DNA from: Aeromicrobium endophyticum
GTDB lineage: Bacteria > Actinomycetota > Actinomycetes > Propionibacteriales > Nocardioidaceae
Reading direction: 5' to 3'
Length of the DNA: 64,000 nt
NCBI RefSeq assembly: GCF_003586285.1
Contig: NZ_QUBR01000001.1
Location: 186,001 to 250,000, forward strand
Positions 17,668-27,819 of the stretch are shown here, in pieces. Positions within the stretch are counted from its first letter, which is position 1. Each line of letters begins with the position of its first letter. The position numbers and the translations under genes are program-made. Under the pieces are notes generated by a model. That model was not told the DNA's origin and ran no database searches. It saw nothing but the letters and a program-made list of their open reading frames with translations.

Positions 17668-18750
17668 CTACGGCTTCGTGGGGACCTTGATGTCGCCCGC
17701 GATGATCTTGGCCTTGTAGTCGTCGATCGTCGTGGTGAGACCGTCGATGGCCGTCTTGTTGGCCGTGGAGTAGCCGACACCGTCCTGCTTCAGGTCGTAC
17801 GTCACGAAGCTGGTCAGCGGCTTGCCCGCGTCGACCGACTTGGCGAAGTCGTACGTCGCGACGTCGACGCGCTTGAGCATCGAGGTCAGGATGAACGGCT
17901 TCTGCTCGGCCGTGGCGGTGAGGTACTGGTCGGAGTCGACACCGATCGCCCAGTTGCCCTCGCCGGCCTCGACAGCGGCGTCGAAGACGCCCGAGCCCGA
18001 GCCGCCGGCTGCGTGGTAGACCACGTCGGCGCCCTTGTCGAACTCGCCCGCCGCGGCGGCCTTGCCACCGGCCGGGTCACCGAAGCCCTTGAGGTCGGAC
18101 TCCTGGATGTAGGCGACCTCGACCTTGATGTCGGGCTTGGCGGCCTTGGCGCCCGCGGTGTAGCCCGCCTCGAACTTCTGGATCAGCTCGTTGTTGACGC
18201 CGCCCACGAAGCCGATCGTGCCGGACTTGCTCTTCTCGGCAGCGGCGACGCCGACGAGGAAGGAGCCCTCCTGCTCGGCGAAGCCGAGGTAGGCCACGTT
18301 CTCGTTGGCCTGGTCGTCGGGGTCGAAGCCGTCGATGACCGCGAAGTTGACCTCGGGGAAGTCGGGCGCGACGGCGTTGACCGACTCGCTGTAGGCGAAG
18401 CCGACGCCCACGATGGCGGTGGCGCCGTTCTCGGCCATGTTGCGCAGGCGGTCCTCACGGGCCGACTCGGCCTCGCCGTCGGTCGCCTCGCCCTCGATGC
18501 AGGTGGCGTCGAACTCGCCGACGGCCTTCTCCAGGCCCGCGTAGGCCGAGTCGTTGAACGAGCGGTCGCCGCGTCCGCCGACGTCGTACGCCAGGCCGAT
18601 CTTGGGTCCGTCGCCGTCAGCGGTCTTGCAGACATCGTCGCCGGCAGCGGGCTTGTCGCCTCCGCCACCCTTGCTGTCGCTGCCTCCGCAGCCCGCCAGA
18701 GCGAGCGCGGCCACAGCTGCGACAGCGGAAAGCTTGGTCAATCGACGCAA
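17668..18750 (-). CDS. bmpA: BmpA-family nucleoside-binding lipoprotein
   Basis: A 360-residue BMP-family extracellular receptor. The signal peptide has Arg-Arg-Leu-Thr-Lys, a hydrophobic core and lipobox LAGC (Cys21), then a Gly/Ser linker. The mature part has the IGLAYDVGGRGDRSFNDSAY motif typical of BmpA/Med/PnrA purine-nucleoside receptors and VGVGFAYSESV. I chose the TTG at 18750 because GAGGAGG lies just upstream; the longer frame to 18786 puts Pro/Tyr residues before the signal peptide. It heads the importer operon, and a GCCGGG-AAG-CCCGGC hairpin (18770-18784) sits in its leader. Confidence 0.9.
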   Translation of the reverse strand: MRRLTKLSAVAAVAALALAGCGGSDSKGGGGDKPAAGDDVCKTADGDGPKIGLAYDVGGRGDRSFNDSAYAGLEKAVGEFDATCIEGEATDGEAESAREDRLRNMAENGATAIVGVGFAYSESVNAVAPDFPEVNFAVIDGFDPDDQANENVAYLGFAEQEGSFLVGVAAAEKSKSGTIGFVGGVNNELIQKFEAGYTAGAKAAKPDIKVEVAYIQESDLKGFGDPAGGKAAAAGEFDKGADVVYHAAGGSGSGVFDAAVEAGEGNWAIGVDSDQYLTATAEQKPFILTSMLKRVDVATYDFAKSVDAGKPLTSFVTYDLKQDGVGYSTANKTAIDGLTTTIDDYKAKIIAGDIKVPTKP

Positions 18751-18892
18751 AATTCCTCCTCGGTACGGAGCCGGGAAGCCCGGCACTCGTGACAGACCCT
18801 AGTGTCCGATCACGCCGTTCGGCAGGCCGTCGCGGGGATTGCCGGGCGCTGTAACCGTATCTTCACCGAAGTACGCGAGATGGTTGCCCGCG

Positions 18893-20065
18893 TCAGCTGA
18901 CGGCAGCCAGCGCGAGCACCTTGGCGCCCACGGCGATCGCGCGCTCGTCGACGCGGAGGTTGCCCTGGTGCAGGTCGTAGGTGGGCCCGTCGGGCGTGCG
19001 GGTGCCGAGGCGTCCCATCGAGCCGGGCACGGCCTCGACGTACCAGGCGAAGTCCTCGCCGCCGAGGCTCTGGGCGGTCGACGCCACTCCCCCGGGGCCC
19101 ACCGCCTGCGAGACGGCCCGGCGCAGGATCTCGGTGGCCCCGAAGTCGTTGACGACCGGCGGGACGCCGCGCACGTACGTGACGTCGGCGCTGACGCCGA
19201 AGGGCTCGATGATGTCGCTGATCAGCCCGCGCACGAGGTGCTCGGCCTGGTGCCAGGCGGCGGCGTCGAGCATCCGCAGCGTGCCGCTGAGCTCGCCCGT
19301 GGACGGGATGACGTTGGCGGCGTTGCCCGAGCGGATCTGGCCCCACACCATGCTGGCCCCGGCCCGCGGGTCGAAGCGTCGCGACAGCACGGCCGGCAGC
19401 TGCGTGAGCAGGCTGCCGAGGGCGTAGGTCAGGTCCTCGGTGAGGTGGGGCCGCGAGGTGTGCCCGCCGCGACCGCTGAGGTGCACCGTGATGTGGTCGG
19501 ACGCACCGGTGATCGGCCCCTCGCGCAGGCCAACCTGGCCGACGTCGAGCGACGGGTCGCAGTGCAGCGCGAAGATGCGCGAGACGCCCTTGAGCGCGCC
19601 GGCCGCCAGCAGCTTGAGGGCGCCACCGGGCATGACCTCCTCGGCGGGCTGGAAGATCAGCCGCACCCTCACGGGCAGCCGGTGCTCGGCGTGGGCGTCG
19701 GCGAGGGCCACGGCCGCGCCGAGCAGCGCCGACACGTGGACGTCGTGGCCGCACGAGTGCGACACCCCGGGGACGGTGGACTTCCAAGGGTCCTGCGACG
19801 TCTCGATCACCGGCAGGGCGTCGAGGTCGGCGCGCAGCGCGACGATAGGCCCCTCGTCGGGACCGATCTCGGCCATCAACCCCGTGCCCTCGAACCGCTC
19901 GTACGGGATGCCGATCTTGTCCATCCACATCGCGACGACGTCGGTCGTGCGCTCCTCGTGCCACGACAGCTCGGGGTAGGAGTGCAGGTCGCGGCGCACC
20001 TCGATCAGGTCGGGGGTGACCACGTCGATGGAACGGGCGAGCGACTCGACGAGGGACGTGGACAT
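18893..20065 (-). CDS. M20-family amidohydrolase
   Basis: A 390-residue M20D-type metal-dependent amidohydrolase (peptidase dimerisation domain in the middle, roughly residues 180-290). Expected metal ligands are seen: SCGHDVH (Cys105, His107), AEE (142-143) and ALHCD (His168). Family members hydrolyse N-acyl amino acids, indole-3-acetyl amino acids or similar amides; the exact substrate cannot be told. It follows the XRE regulator gene by 4 bases on the same strand. About 140 bases without a gene separate it from bmpA and hold only the bmpA promoter region. Confidence 0.85.
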   Translation of the reverse strand: MSTSLVESLARSIDVVTPDLIEVRRDLHSYPELSWHEERTTDVVAMWMDKIGIPYERFEGTGLMAEIGPDEGPIVALRADLDALPVIETSQDPWKSTVPGVSHSCGHDVHVSALLGAAVALADAHAEHRLPVRVRLIFQPAEEVMPGGALKLLAAGALKGVSRIFALHCDPSLDVGQVGLREGPITGASDHITVHLSGRGGHTSRPHLTEDLTYALGSLLTQLPAVLSRRFDPRAGASMVWGQIRSGNAANVIPSTGELSGTLRMLDAAAWHQAEHLVRGLISDIIEPFGVSADVTYVRGVPPVVNDFGATEILRRAVSQAVGPGGVASTAQSLGGEDFAWYVEAVPGSMGRLGTRTPDGPTYDLHQGNLRVDERAIAVGAKVLALAAVS

Positions 20066-20069
20066 TCCC

Positions 20070-20378
20070 TCAGGTTAGCCCGCTCCGCGGCGACACGCGC
20101 CGGCTCGTCGCTCCGTGGGACGCCTCCGCCACCTCGCGGGGCCTCATCTCGGCCCACACCTCGTCCAGCGAGATGCCGAGGACGTCCGCGATCGCCGCCA
20201 CGGTCGGGAAGGCCGGCGTGGCGACACGTCCGGTCTCGATCTTGCGGAGCGTCTCGGGCGAGACGTCGGCGGCCAGGGCGACGTCGAGCATCGACCGGTC
20301 GGCGCGGGCTCGGCGCAGGAAGGCTCCGAGCCGGCGTCCACGGTCGATCTCGGCTGGGGTGAGCGGCAGGCGGACCAT
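20070..20378 (-). CDS. XRE-family helix-turn-helix regulator
   Basis: A 102-residue protein with a Cro/CI-type helix-turn-helix (about residues 28-75: SMLDVALAADVSPETLRKIE, then FPTVAAIADVLGISLDEVW). It lies directly before the amidohydrolase and divergently from a methionine aminopeptidase, with CCGGTAT repeats in the 67-base gap. A TACTAT -10-like box ends only 10 bases before its ATG, so the mRNA may be nearly leaderless. Target and ligand are unknown. Confidence 0.85.
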   Translation of the reverse strand: MVRLPLTPAEIDRGRRLGAFLRRARADRSMLDVALAADVSPETLRKIETGRVATPAFPTVAAIADVLGISLDEVWAEMRPREVAEASHGATSRRVSPRSGLT

Positions 20379-20388
20379 GAGGCCAATG

Positions 20389-20418
20389 ATAGTACCGGTA
20401 TGACATGGCCGGTATAGT
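20389..20418. promoter_or_regulatory. Divergent xre/map promoter with repeated operator half-sites
   Basis: CCGGTAT occurs twice in direct orientation (20395-20401 and 20409-20415), 14 bases apart; the first sits within the palindrome TACCGGTA. A -10-like TATAGT (20413-20418) points toward map, and TACTAT on the minus strand (complement of 20389-20394) points toward xre. The repeats overlap both boxes, as expected if the XRE protein controls both genes. Confidence 0.45.
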
Positions 20419-20445
20419 TATTGCTCACCCACGAGAGGCGACACC

Positions 20446-21228
20446 GTGATCGAGATCCTGAGCCCGGCACAGCTCCCCGGCGCCCGCGCCGCCGGACGTC
20501 TGGTCGGCCGCATCCTCGAGACCCTGCGCCGGCGCACCGTGGCGGGGACCAACCTGCTCGAGATCGACGAGTGGGCCCGCACGATGATCGACGACGCCGG
20601 GGCGGTCTCGTGCTACGTCGACTACGCGCCGTCGTTCGGTCGGGGGCCGTTCGGCCACCACATCTGCACCGCGGTCAACGACGCGGTGCTGCACGGCCTC
20701 CCCCACGACCGGGCCCTGGCGGACGGCGACCTGCTGACGCTCGACCTGGCCGTGGTGCTCGACGGCATCGCCGCCGACTCCGCGCTGAGCTTCGTCGTCG
20801 GACCGACGCGTCCGCCCGAGTGCCTCGCCCTGATCGACGTCACCGAGAGGGCGCTCGCGGCCGCGATTGCGACCGTCAGGCCGGGTGCACGCATCGGCGA
20901 CCTGTCGCACGCGATCGGGGAGGTGCTGCTCGGCGACGGCTACCGCGTCAACCTGCAGTTCGGCGGGCATGGCATCGGCTCGACGATGCACCAGGACCCG
21001 CACGTCGCCAACACGGGCCGTCCGGGTCGCGGCTACCGCCTGCGGCCGGGGCTGCTGCTGGCCCTCGAGCCGTGGGTCATGGCCGACGCCGACGAGCTCG
21101 TCACCGATCCCGACGGATGGACCCTCCGCAGCGCCACCGGGTGCCTGACGGCCCACAGCGAGCACACGGTCGCCGTCACCGAAAACGGCGTGGAGGTCCT
21201 GACGCTGCGACCCGACGTGCTCGAGTAG
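20446..21228 (+). CDS. map: Type I methionine aminopeptidase (probable second copy)
   Basis: A 260-residue type I methionine aminopeptidase, which removes the initiator Met from nascent proteins. The five metal ligands are present with the family spacing: Asp100, Asp111, His175, Glu208 and Glu239. The short length and lack of an N-terminal zinc-finger extension match simple type I enzymes. Start is the GTG at 20446 behind GAGAGG. It is not near secY/adk, the usual housekeeping site, and is divergent from an XRE regulator, so I infer an accessory copy. Confidence 0.9.
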   Translation: MIEILSPAQLPGARAAGRLVGRILETLRRRTVAGTNLLEIDEWARTMIDDAGAVSCYVDYAPSFGRGPFGHHICTAVNDAVLHGLPHDRALADGDLLTLDLAVVLDGIAADSALSFVVGPTRPPECLALIDVTERALAAAIATVRPGARIGDLSHAIGEVLLGDGYRVNLQFGGHGIGSTMHQDPHVANTGRPGRGYRLRPGLLLALEPWVMADADELVTDPDGWTLRSATGCLTAHSEHTVAVTENGVEVLTLRPDVLE

Positions 21229-21233
21229 CGGCG

Positions 21234-21668
21234 TCAGGCGCTGCGCTCGAGCGACGCGCGGATCTGCTCGACCGTCTCGTCGGCCAGCGCCGAGAGCTTG
21301 GGCTTGACGACGAAGGGGGCCAGGTACTTGACGAGGCCGCGGAACTCGAAGTCGGCGCGGTAGCGGATCTGCGTGCGGTCGCCGTCGCGCGTGAACGTCA
21401 TCGAGTCGGTCGCGGTGGACTGCGCGTTGGTGCCGCGGGCCGAGAAGAACGTCGGCCGGTCGTGGCCGATCGTCTCATACGTCAGCTCGACCTCGCGGCC
21501 GGCGAACCGAGACGTGTTGGCGTAGGTGGTGCCAAGACCGCCGTCGCCGCCCGTGCGGCGGGTGTCGATGGTGCCCGGGTCCCACTCGTTGGTGTTCTCG
21601 AAGTCGCTGAGGTAGTCGAAGACGTCCTCAATCGACCGTGACACCGTGAAGGTCCGCTCGACGTGCAT
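21234..21668 (-). CDS. SRPBCC-family protein (polyketide cyclase/dehydrase-like)
   Basis: A 144-residue START/Bet v1-like protein. The N-terminal HVERTFTVSRSIEDVFDYLSD and FENTNEWDPGTIDTRR segments are typical of the SRPBCC fold, which forms a deep pocket for hydrophobic ligands. The ATG at 21668 has GGAGGAAT just upstream and lies within the 3' end of the MFS gene, a 41-base overlap, so the two are co-transcribed. Ligand unknown. Confidence 0.85.
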   Translation of the reverse strand: MHVERTFTVSRSIEDVFDYLSDFENTNEWDPGTIDTRRTGGDGGLGTTYANTSRFAGREVELTYETIGHDRPTFFSARGTNAQSTATDSMTFTRDGDRTQIRYRADFEFRGLVKYLAPFVVKPKLSALADETVEQIRASLERSA

Positions 21669-22926
21669 TCCTCCACCGTAGGTCGCGCAGGGCGCGCCGC
21701 AACTCCTCGCGCTCGGCGTCCTGGGTGTGGAAGAACCACGCGGTCGCCGCGGCGATGCCCAGCAGCGTCACGCCGCCTCCGCCCAGCAGCATCCACCGGG
21801 CGCCGAAGGTCTGCCCGACCCAGCCCACCAGCGGTGCACCGACCGGCGTGCCGCCCATGAAGACCATCAGGTAGAGCGCGGCGACCCGTCCGCGCATCAT
21901 CGGGCTGGCCGTCATCTGGATCGTGGCGTTCGCCGACGTGACCATCGTGAGCGCGCACAGGCCGAGCACCGGCAGCACCGCGGCGAAGGTGACGTAGGTG
22001 GGCATGAGGCCCGCGACGATCTCGGTGACGCTGAAGGCGGCACCGGCGAGCACCACGAACCGCAGGCGCGGTCGGGCGCGGCGCGCGGCCATCAACGCAC
22101 CGACCAGGGAGCCGAGCGCCATGATCGAGGCGAGGATGCCGTACTCGCCGGCCCCCTTGCCGAAGACCTGGGTGGCCATCAGGGCGCTGGTCATCTGGAA
22201 GTTCATGCCGAACGTTCCGACGAAGAACACGCACGTGAGGATCAGGACGAGGTCGGGCCGCGACCGCACGTACGTGATGCCGTCGCGGACCGCGTGCTTG
22301 CGCGTGCCGGTGACCTCGGACGGGGTGAGCCGCCGCGGGTCGAGCAGCTGCAGCGACGTCAGCACCGCGAGATAGCTCACCGCGTTGACCAGGATGACCC
22401 AGCCCGCCGCGCGCACGCCCGAGCCGAGAGCGGCGATCAGCAGTCCGGCGACGGCCGGGCCGATCATGCGCGCGAGGTTGAACGAGGCCGAGTTCAGGCC
22501 GACCGCGTTGGCGAGGTCCTTCGGGCCGACGATCTCGACCACGAACGACTGGCGGGCCGGGGCGTCGAAGGCCGTCCCGACGCCGAAGACGAAGGCCAGG
22601 ACGAACACCTGCCACGTCTGCACGACGCCGGTGACCGCCAGGATGCCCAGCAGCAGGGCGGGCACGGCCATGGCCACCTGGGTGAACCTCAGCACCGTCC
22701 GCTTGGGCACGCGGTCGGCGACGACGCCCGCGATCGGCGAGAACAGCAGGGCCGGCAGCAGCTGCAGGCCCGTCGTGATGCCGAGTGCGGTGCCGCTGTC
22801 GGTGAGCTGCAGCACCAGCCAGTCCTGACCGATGCGCTGCATCCAGGTGCCGGTGTTGGAGACGATCGCGCCGAGGATGTAGATGCGGTAGTTGCGCACC
22901 GCCAGGGCACTGAACGTGGGGCTCAC
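21628..22926 (-). CDS. MFS transporter (EntS/multidrug-like, 12 TM)
   Basis: A 432-residue major facilitator with about twelve hydrophobic segments. The N-terminal ALAVRNYRIYILGAIVSNTG and GVVADRVPKRTVLR loop match the EntS-like MFS_3 exporters. It starts at a GTG overlapping the MarR gene stop by 4 bases, so a MarR-controlled efflux role is likely. The last about 15 residues overlap the SRPBCC gene in another frame. The exported compound is unknown. Confidence 0.88.
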   Translation of the reverse strand: MSPTFSALAVRNYRIYILGAIVSNTGTWMQRIGQDWLVLQLTDSGTALGITTGLQLLPALLFSPIAGVVADRVPKRTVLRFTQVAMAVPALLLGILAVTGVVQTWQVFVLAFVFGVGTAFDAPARQSFVVEIVGPKDLANAVGLNSASFNLARMIGPAVAGLLIAALGSGVRAAGWVILVNAVSYLAVLTSLQLLDPRRLTPSEVTGTRKHAVRDGITYVRSRPDLVLILTCVFFVGTFGMNFQMTSALMATQVFGKGAGEYGILASIMALGSLVGALMAARRARPRLRFVVLAGAAFSVTEIVAGLMPTYVTFAAVLPVLGLCALTMVTSANATIQMTASPMMRGRVAALYLMVFMGGTPVGAPLVGWVGQTFGARWMLLGGGGVTLLGIAAATAWFFHTQDAEREELRRALRDLRWRNARRADLHGVTVD

Positions 22927-23333
22927 AGGCCGGACAGCCGTTCCATCAGCGCGGCAGCCTCCTTCAGGGTCCGGCGCTCGGCGGGGGTCAGCTCGGTGAG
23001 CCGGTGCGACAGCCAGAGGTCGCGGCGGCTGCGCTCCTCGGCCAGCACGGCCTCACCGCGCTCGGAGACCGCCATCAGCACCTGCCGCCCGTCGTCGGGG
23101 TGCGGCGAGCGGGTCGCCATGCCGGCATCGACCAGCGACGTCAGCGTGCGGGTGATCGACGGCGGCTGCACGCGCTCGAGGGCCGCGATGGCGCTCGGGG
23201 TGGCTTCGCCGAGCTGCCGGATCGCGCCGAGCACCGACATCTGGGTGGGCGTGAGGTCGCTGTGGCGCTCCTGGCGGAGACGGCGGTTGAGACGCGCCAC
23301 CGCACGCGCGATCTGGTGGGCATCCGTGGGCAT
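22923..23333 (-). CDS. MarR-family transcriptional regulator
   Basis: A 136-residue MarR protein with a winged helix (LTPTQMSVLGAI, TPSAIAALERVQPPSITRTL, then the wing HPDDGRQVLMAVS). It is first in a MarR-MFS-SRPBCC operon, and a perfect 10-base-arm inverted repeat lies 4 bases before its ATG, making autorepression and control of the exporter probable. The inducing ligand is unknown. Confidence 0.92.
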   Translation of the reverse strand: MPTDAHQIARAVARLNRRLRQERHSDLTPTQMSVLGAIRQLGEATPSAIAALERVQPPSITRTLTSLVDAGMATRSPHPDDGRQVLMAVSERGEAVLAEERSRRDLWLSHRLTELTPAERRTLKEAAALMERLSGL

Positions 23334-23336
23334 ATC

Positions 23337-23364
23337 GTTAGCATAGCAAATTACCTATGCTAAC
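23337..23364. promoter_or_regulatory. MarR operator (perfect inverted repeat)
   Basis: GTTAGCATAG (23337-23346) and CTATGCTAAC (23355-23364) form a perfect inverted repeat with an 8-base AT-rich spacer. It is far more AT-rich than its surroundings and touches the marR start, so bound MarR would block transcription or initiation. Confidence 0.75.
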
Positions 23365-23371
23365 CAAATCG

Positions 23372-24166
23372 TCATCCCAGGCGCTCGTGGAGGAAGGCGA
23401 CGACCCGGTCGCGGGCGGCCATGGCCTCGTTGCCCTCCCGCACCTCGTGCGTGAGCACCGAGTGCGCGCCCTTGGAGAAGCCCCCGGCGTTGCCCTCGGA
23501 CGAGTCGAGCTCGATGACCTCGAAGGCGTCACCCAGGTGCTGGCTCAGCGCGGCGAACCGCCGGGGCGAGACCGCCTTGTCCTCGCTGAACCGCAGGCCC
23601 ATGACGCACAGGCCGTCGTCGGCGACCCGCCGCTTGATCGTCTGCAGCTCGTCGGGCGACAGGCCGACATCGGCCTGCCTGGCACCGCCGACCGGGAACG
23701 GCACCGACGGCTGGCTCATGACGGGCGCCGTCACGGAGTCGTCGACGGCGGCCGCGAGCGCGAACCCGCCCGTGAAGCACATGCCGATGACGCCGACGCC
23801 GGATCCGGGAGTACGTCCGTCGAGGTCGCGGGCCACGGCGCGCAGGAACCCGCTGATGGGCCTGGCCGAGCGCGTCGCGAACGCCCGGAACTCCGACGAC
23901 ACGCACAGCCGCGCCACCACGCCGGCCGTGTAGCCGGCCGACATCTCGCGGCCCGGTGTGCCGAACGGCGACGGCACCACCACGGTGAAGCCTTGGTCGA
24001 CGAGGTGGTCGGCCAGGCCCAGCACCTCCGGCGTCAGGCCCGGGATCTCGGGGATCACGACGACACCGGGCCCGCTGCCCTTCTCGTAGCAGTCGTGGGT
24101 GAGCCCGCCGCCCGTGAACGACGACACCACCCACCCCTCGAGCGAGGACGTGGGTGGTGAAGTCAT
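23372..24166 (-). CDS. Dienelactone hydrolase family protein
   Basis: A 264-residue alpha/beta hydrolase of the dienelactone hydrolase family. The nucleophile lies in GMCFTGG (Cys130, Cys rather than Ser as in true DLH) and the C-terminal His in SKGAHSVLTHE. These enzymes open lactones such as 4-carboxymethylenebut-2-enolide, but many members have other ester substrates. The gene reads toward the MarR operator region, with only 7 bases between its stop and the palindrome. Confidence 0.87.
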   Translation of the reverse strand: MTSPPTSSLEGWVVSSFTGGGLTHDCYEKGSGPGVVVIPEIPGLTPEVLGLADHLVDQGFTVVVPSPFGTPGREMSAGYTAGVVARLCVSSEFRAFATRSARPISGFLRAVARDLDGRTPGSGVGVIGMCFTGGFALAAAVDDSVTAPVMSQPSVPFPVGGARQADVGLSPDELQTIKRRVADDGLCVMGLRFSEDKAVSPRRFAALSQHLGDAFEVIELDSSEGNAGGFSKGAHSVLTHEVREGNEAMAARDRVVAFLHERLG

Positions 24167-24248
24167 GCAGCGAGCGTAGACGCGTCGGCCTTCCTTCGCC
24201 CGCGCACCGACCATGGGTCGAGCGAGCGCAGCGAGTGAAGACAGGCGC

Positions 24249-24301
24249 CCAGGCGAAGCCTGGCCGCTGTGAGGTACGAACAGCGGATGCGGCGAAGCCG
24301 C
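24249..24301. repeat. Intergenic palindromes downstream of sdhB
   Basis: CCAGGC-GAA-GCCTGG (24249-24263) and GCGGC-GAA-GCCGC (24289-24301) are two short hairpins with the same GAA loop in the 140-base gap after sdhB. A second GCGGC-GAA-GCCGC is at 36600-36612. They may serve as terminators for sdhCAB and belong to a dispersed intergenic repeat family. Confidence 0.5.
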
Positions 24302-24306
24302 GCGCC

Positions 24307-25049
24307 CTACGCCTTGCCCTTGGCGAGCGCTCCGAGGAGGTCGCGGTTGAGGCGGCTGATGGTGTCGAGCGGGATGCCCTTGGGGCACGACGAGGTGCAC
24401 TCGCCGATGTTGGTGCAGCCGCCGAAGCCCTCGTGGTCGTGCTGCTCGATCATGCCGATGACGCGGGAGTCGCGCTCGGGCTGACCCTGCGGCAGCAGCC
24501 CCAGGTGCGTGATCTTGGCCGCCGTGAACAGCATGCCCGAGCCGTTGGGGCACGCCGCGACGCAGGCGCCGCAGCCGATGCAGGTGGCGGACTCGAACGC
24601 GTGGTCGGCGTCCTCCTTCGGCACCGGCAGGTTGTTGGCCTCGGGCGCCGAACCGGTCGGCGCGGAGATGAAGCCGCCGGCCTGGATGATGCGGTCGAAC
24701 GCACCGCGGTCGACGACGAGGTCCTTGACGACCGGGAAGGCTCCCGCGCGCCACGGCTCGATGTCGATGACGGCACCGTCCTCGAAGCTGCGCATGTGCA
24801 GCTGGCACGTCGTGGTGGTCTGCGGCCCGTGGGCCTGACCGTTGATGACGACGCCGCACGCCCCGCAGATGCCCTCGCGGCAGTCGTGGTCGAAGGCGAT
24901 CGGGTCGTCACCGCTCAGCGTCAGCTGCTCGTTGAGGACGTCGAGCATCTCCAGGAACGACATGTGCTCACTGACGTTCTCAACGCCGTACGTGACCATC
25001 TTGCCCTTGTCGTCGGCGTTCTTCTGACGCCACACACGCACGGTGATGT

Positions 25050-25053
<4 letters not shown>
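24307..25053 (-). CDS. sdhB: Succinate dehydrogenase/fumarate reductase iron-sulfur subunit
   Basis: A 248-residue iron-sulfur subunit that passes electrons from FAD to the membrane quinone site. The [2Fe-2S] ligands are Cys58, Cys63, Cys66 and Cys83; [12 protein letters not shown] gives the [4Fe-4S] ligands, and [14 protein letters not shown] the [3Fe-4S] site. The GTG start at 25053 overlaps the sdhA stop by 4 bases. Last gene of sdhCAB. Confidence 0.96.
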
Positions 25054-27010
<1,957 letters not shown>

Positions 27011-27014
<4 letters not shown>

Positions 27015-27733
27015 GATCCAGCTCCGAAGAAGAAGATGGCGAAGGGGACGGTCAGGAAGCCGCCGGCGATGATGACGGCCAGGCCGATCGAGACCGCGGT
27101 GATGCGCGACGACTTGCGCGTCGAGCTGTGGTTCTGGCCCAGGGTGGTCAGGGCGCTCCAGAAGCCGTGGGCGAGGTGGAAGCCCACCGCGACGAGGCCG
27201 ATCGTGTAGAGCAGGACGACCCACCAGATCTCGAAGCCGTTGACGACGCGGTCGTACTTGCTGTCGGAGGCGCCGCCGGGCGAGAGCCAGTTGGGCAGCA
27301 TCTGCGCGACGTGGCCGATGATGAACAGCAGCAGGATGATGCCGCCCCACCGCATCGTGAACGAGGCGTAGCTGCGCTGGACACCGGTCTTGTTCTGCTT
27401 GGTGTGGTAGCGCGTGTTGCCGACGAAGCCGGCCGCCGCCTTGTTGCGCCGCCACAGCGTGACCGCCGCGTAGACGTGGACGACCAGTGCCGCGGTGAGG
27501 ACGACCCGGATGATCCAGAGGGCGCCCTCGTGAGGCAGGTACGGGTAGAGGATGTCGTCGAGACCCTCGAGGTAGTGGTCGAACTTGTCGCGGCCCTGGA
27601 AGAACTTCAGGTTGCCGTACATGTGGACCAGCAGGTAGCCGAGCATGATGAGCCCCGACACCGCCATCGAATACTTCAGGGCGACGGTCGAGCGCTTCGC
27701 CGACGGCCGCTTCACAGTTTGGGTAGTTGCCAC
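27011..27733 (-). CDS. sdhC: Succinate dehydrogenase cytochrome b subunit
   Basis: A 240-residue membrane anchor with five hydrophobic segments and several membrane histidines ([35 protein letters not shown]) that can ligate two haem b groups. This is the one-subunit anchor type. GTG 27733 is preferred because a TACTGT -10-like box ends exactly 6 bases before it, which would give a leaderless mRNA; GTG 27739 would add two residues but overlaps nothing useful. No ribosome-binding site is visible for either. Confidence 0.92.
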
Positions 27734-27739
27734 GATCAC

Positions 27740-27745
27740 ACAGTA
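27740..27745 (-). promoter_or_regulatory. -10 box of sdhCAB, leaderless start
   Basis: TACTGT on the minus strand lies 6 bases before GTG 27733, placing the first transcribed base at or beside the start codon. The -35 match is poor, so an activator (the divergent LysR) may be needed. Confidence 0.4.
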
Positions 27746-27789
27746 GGTCGCTTCGACGATTCGCGCTAAGTCTTGTTGAGGGCAACCTT

Positions 27790-27806
27790 CATAGCCAACG
27801 GCTATG
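27790..27806. promoter_or_regulatory. LysR-type operator between sdhC and lysR gene
   Basis: CATAGCC-AAC-GGCTATG is a perfect 17-base palindrome containing the T-N11-A core expected for LysR regulators. It overlaps the probable -10 (TATGAC, 27803-27808) of the regulator gene and lies about 45 bases before the sdhC -10, the usual place for an activation site. Confidence 0.6.
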
Positions 27807-27819
27807 ACACACTGATCGT

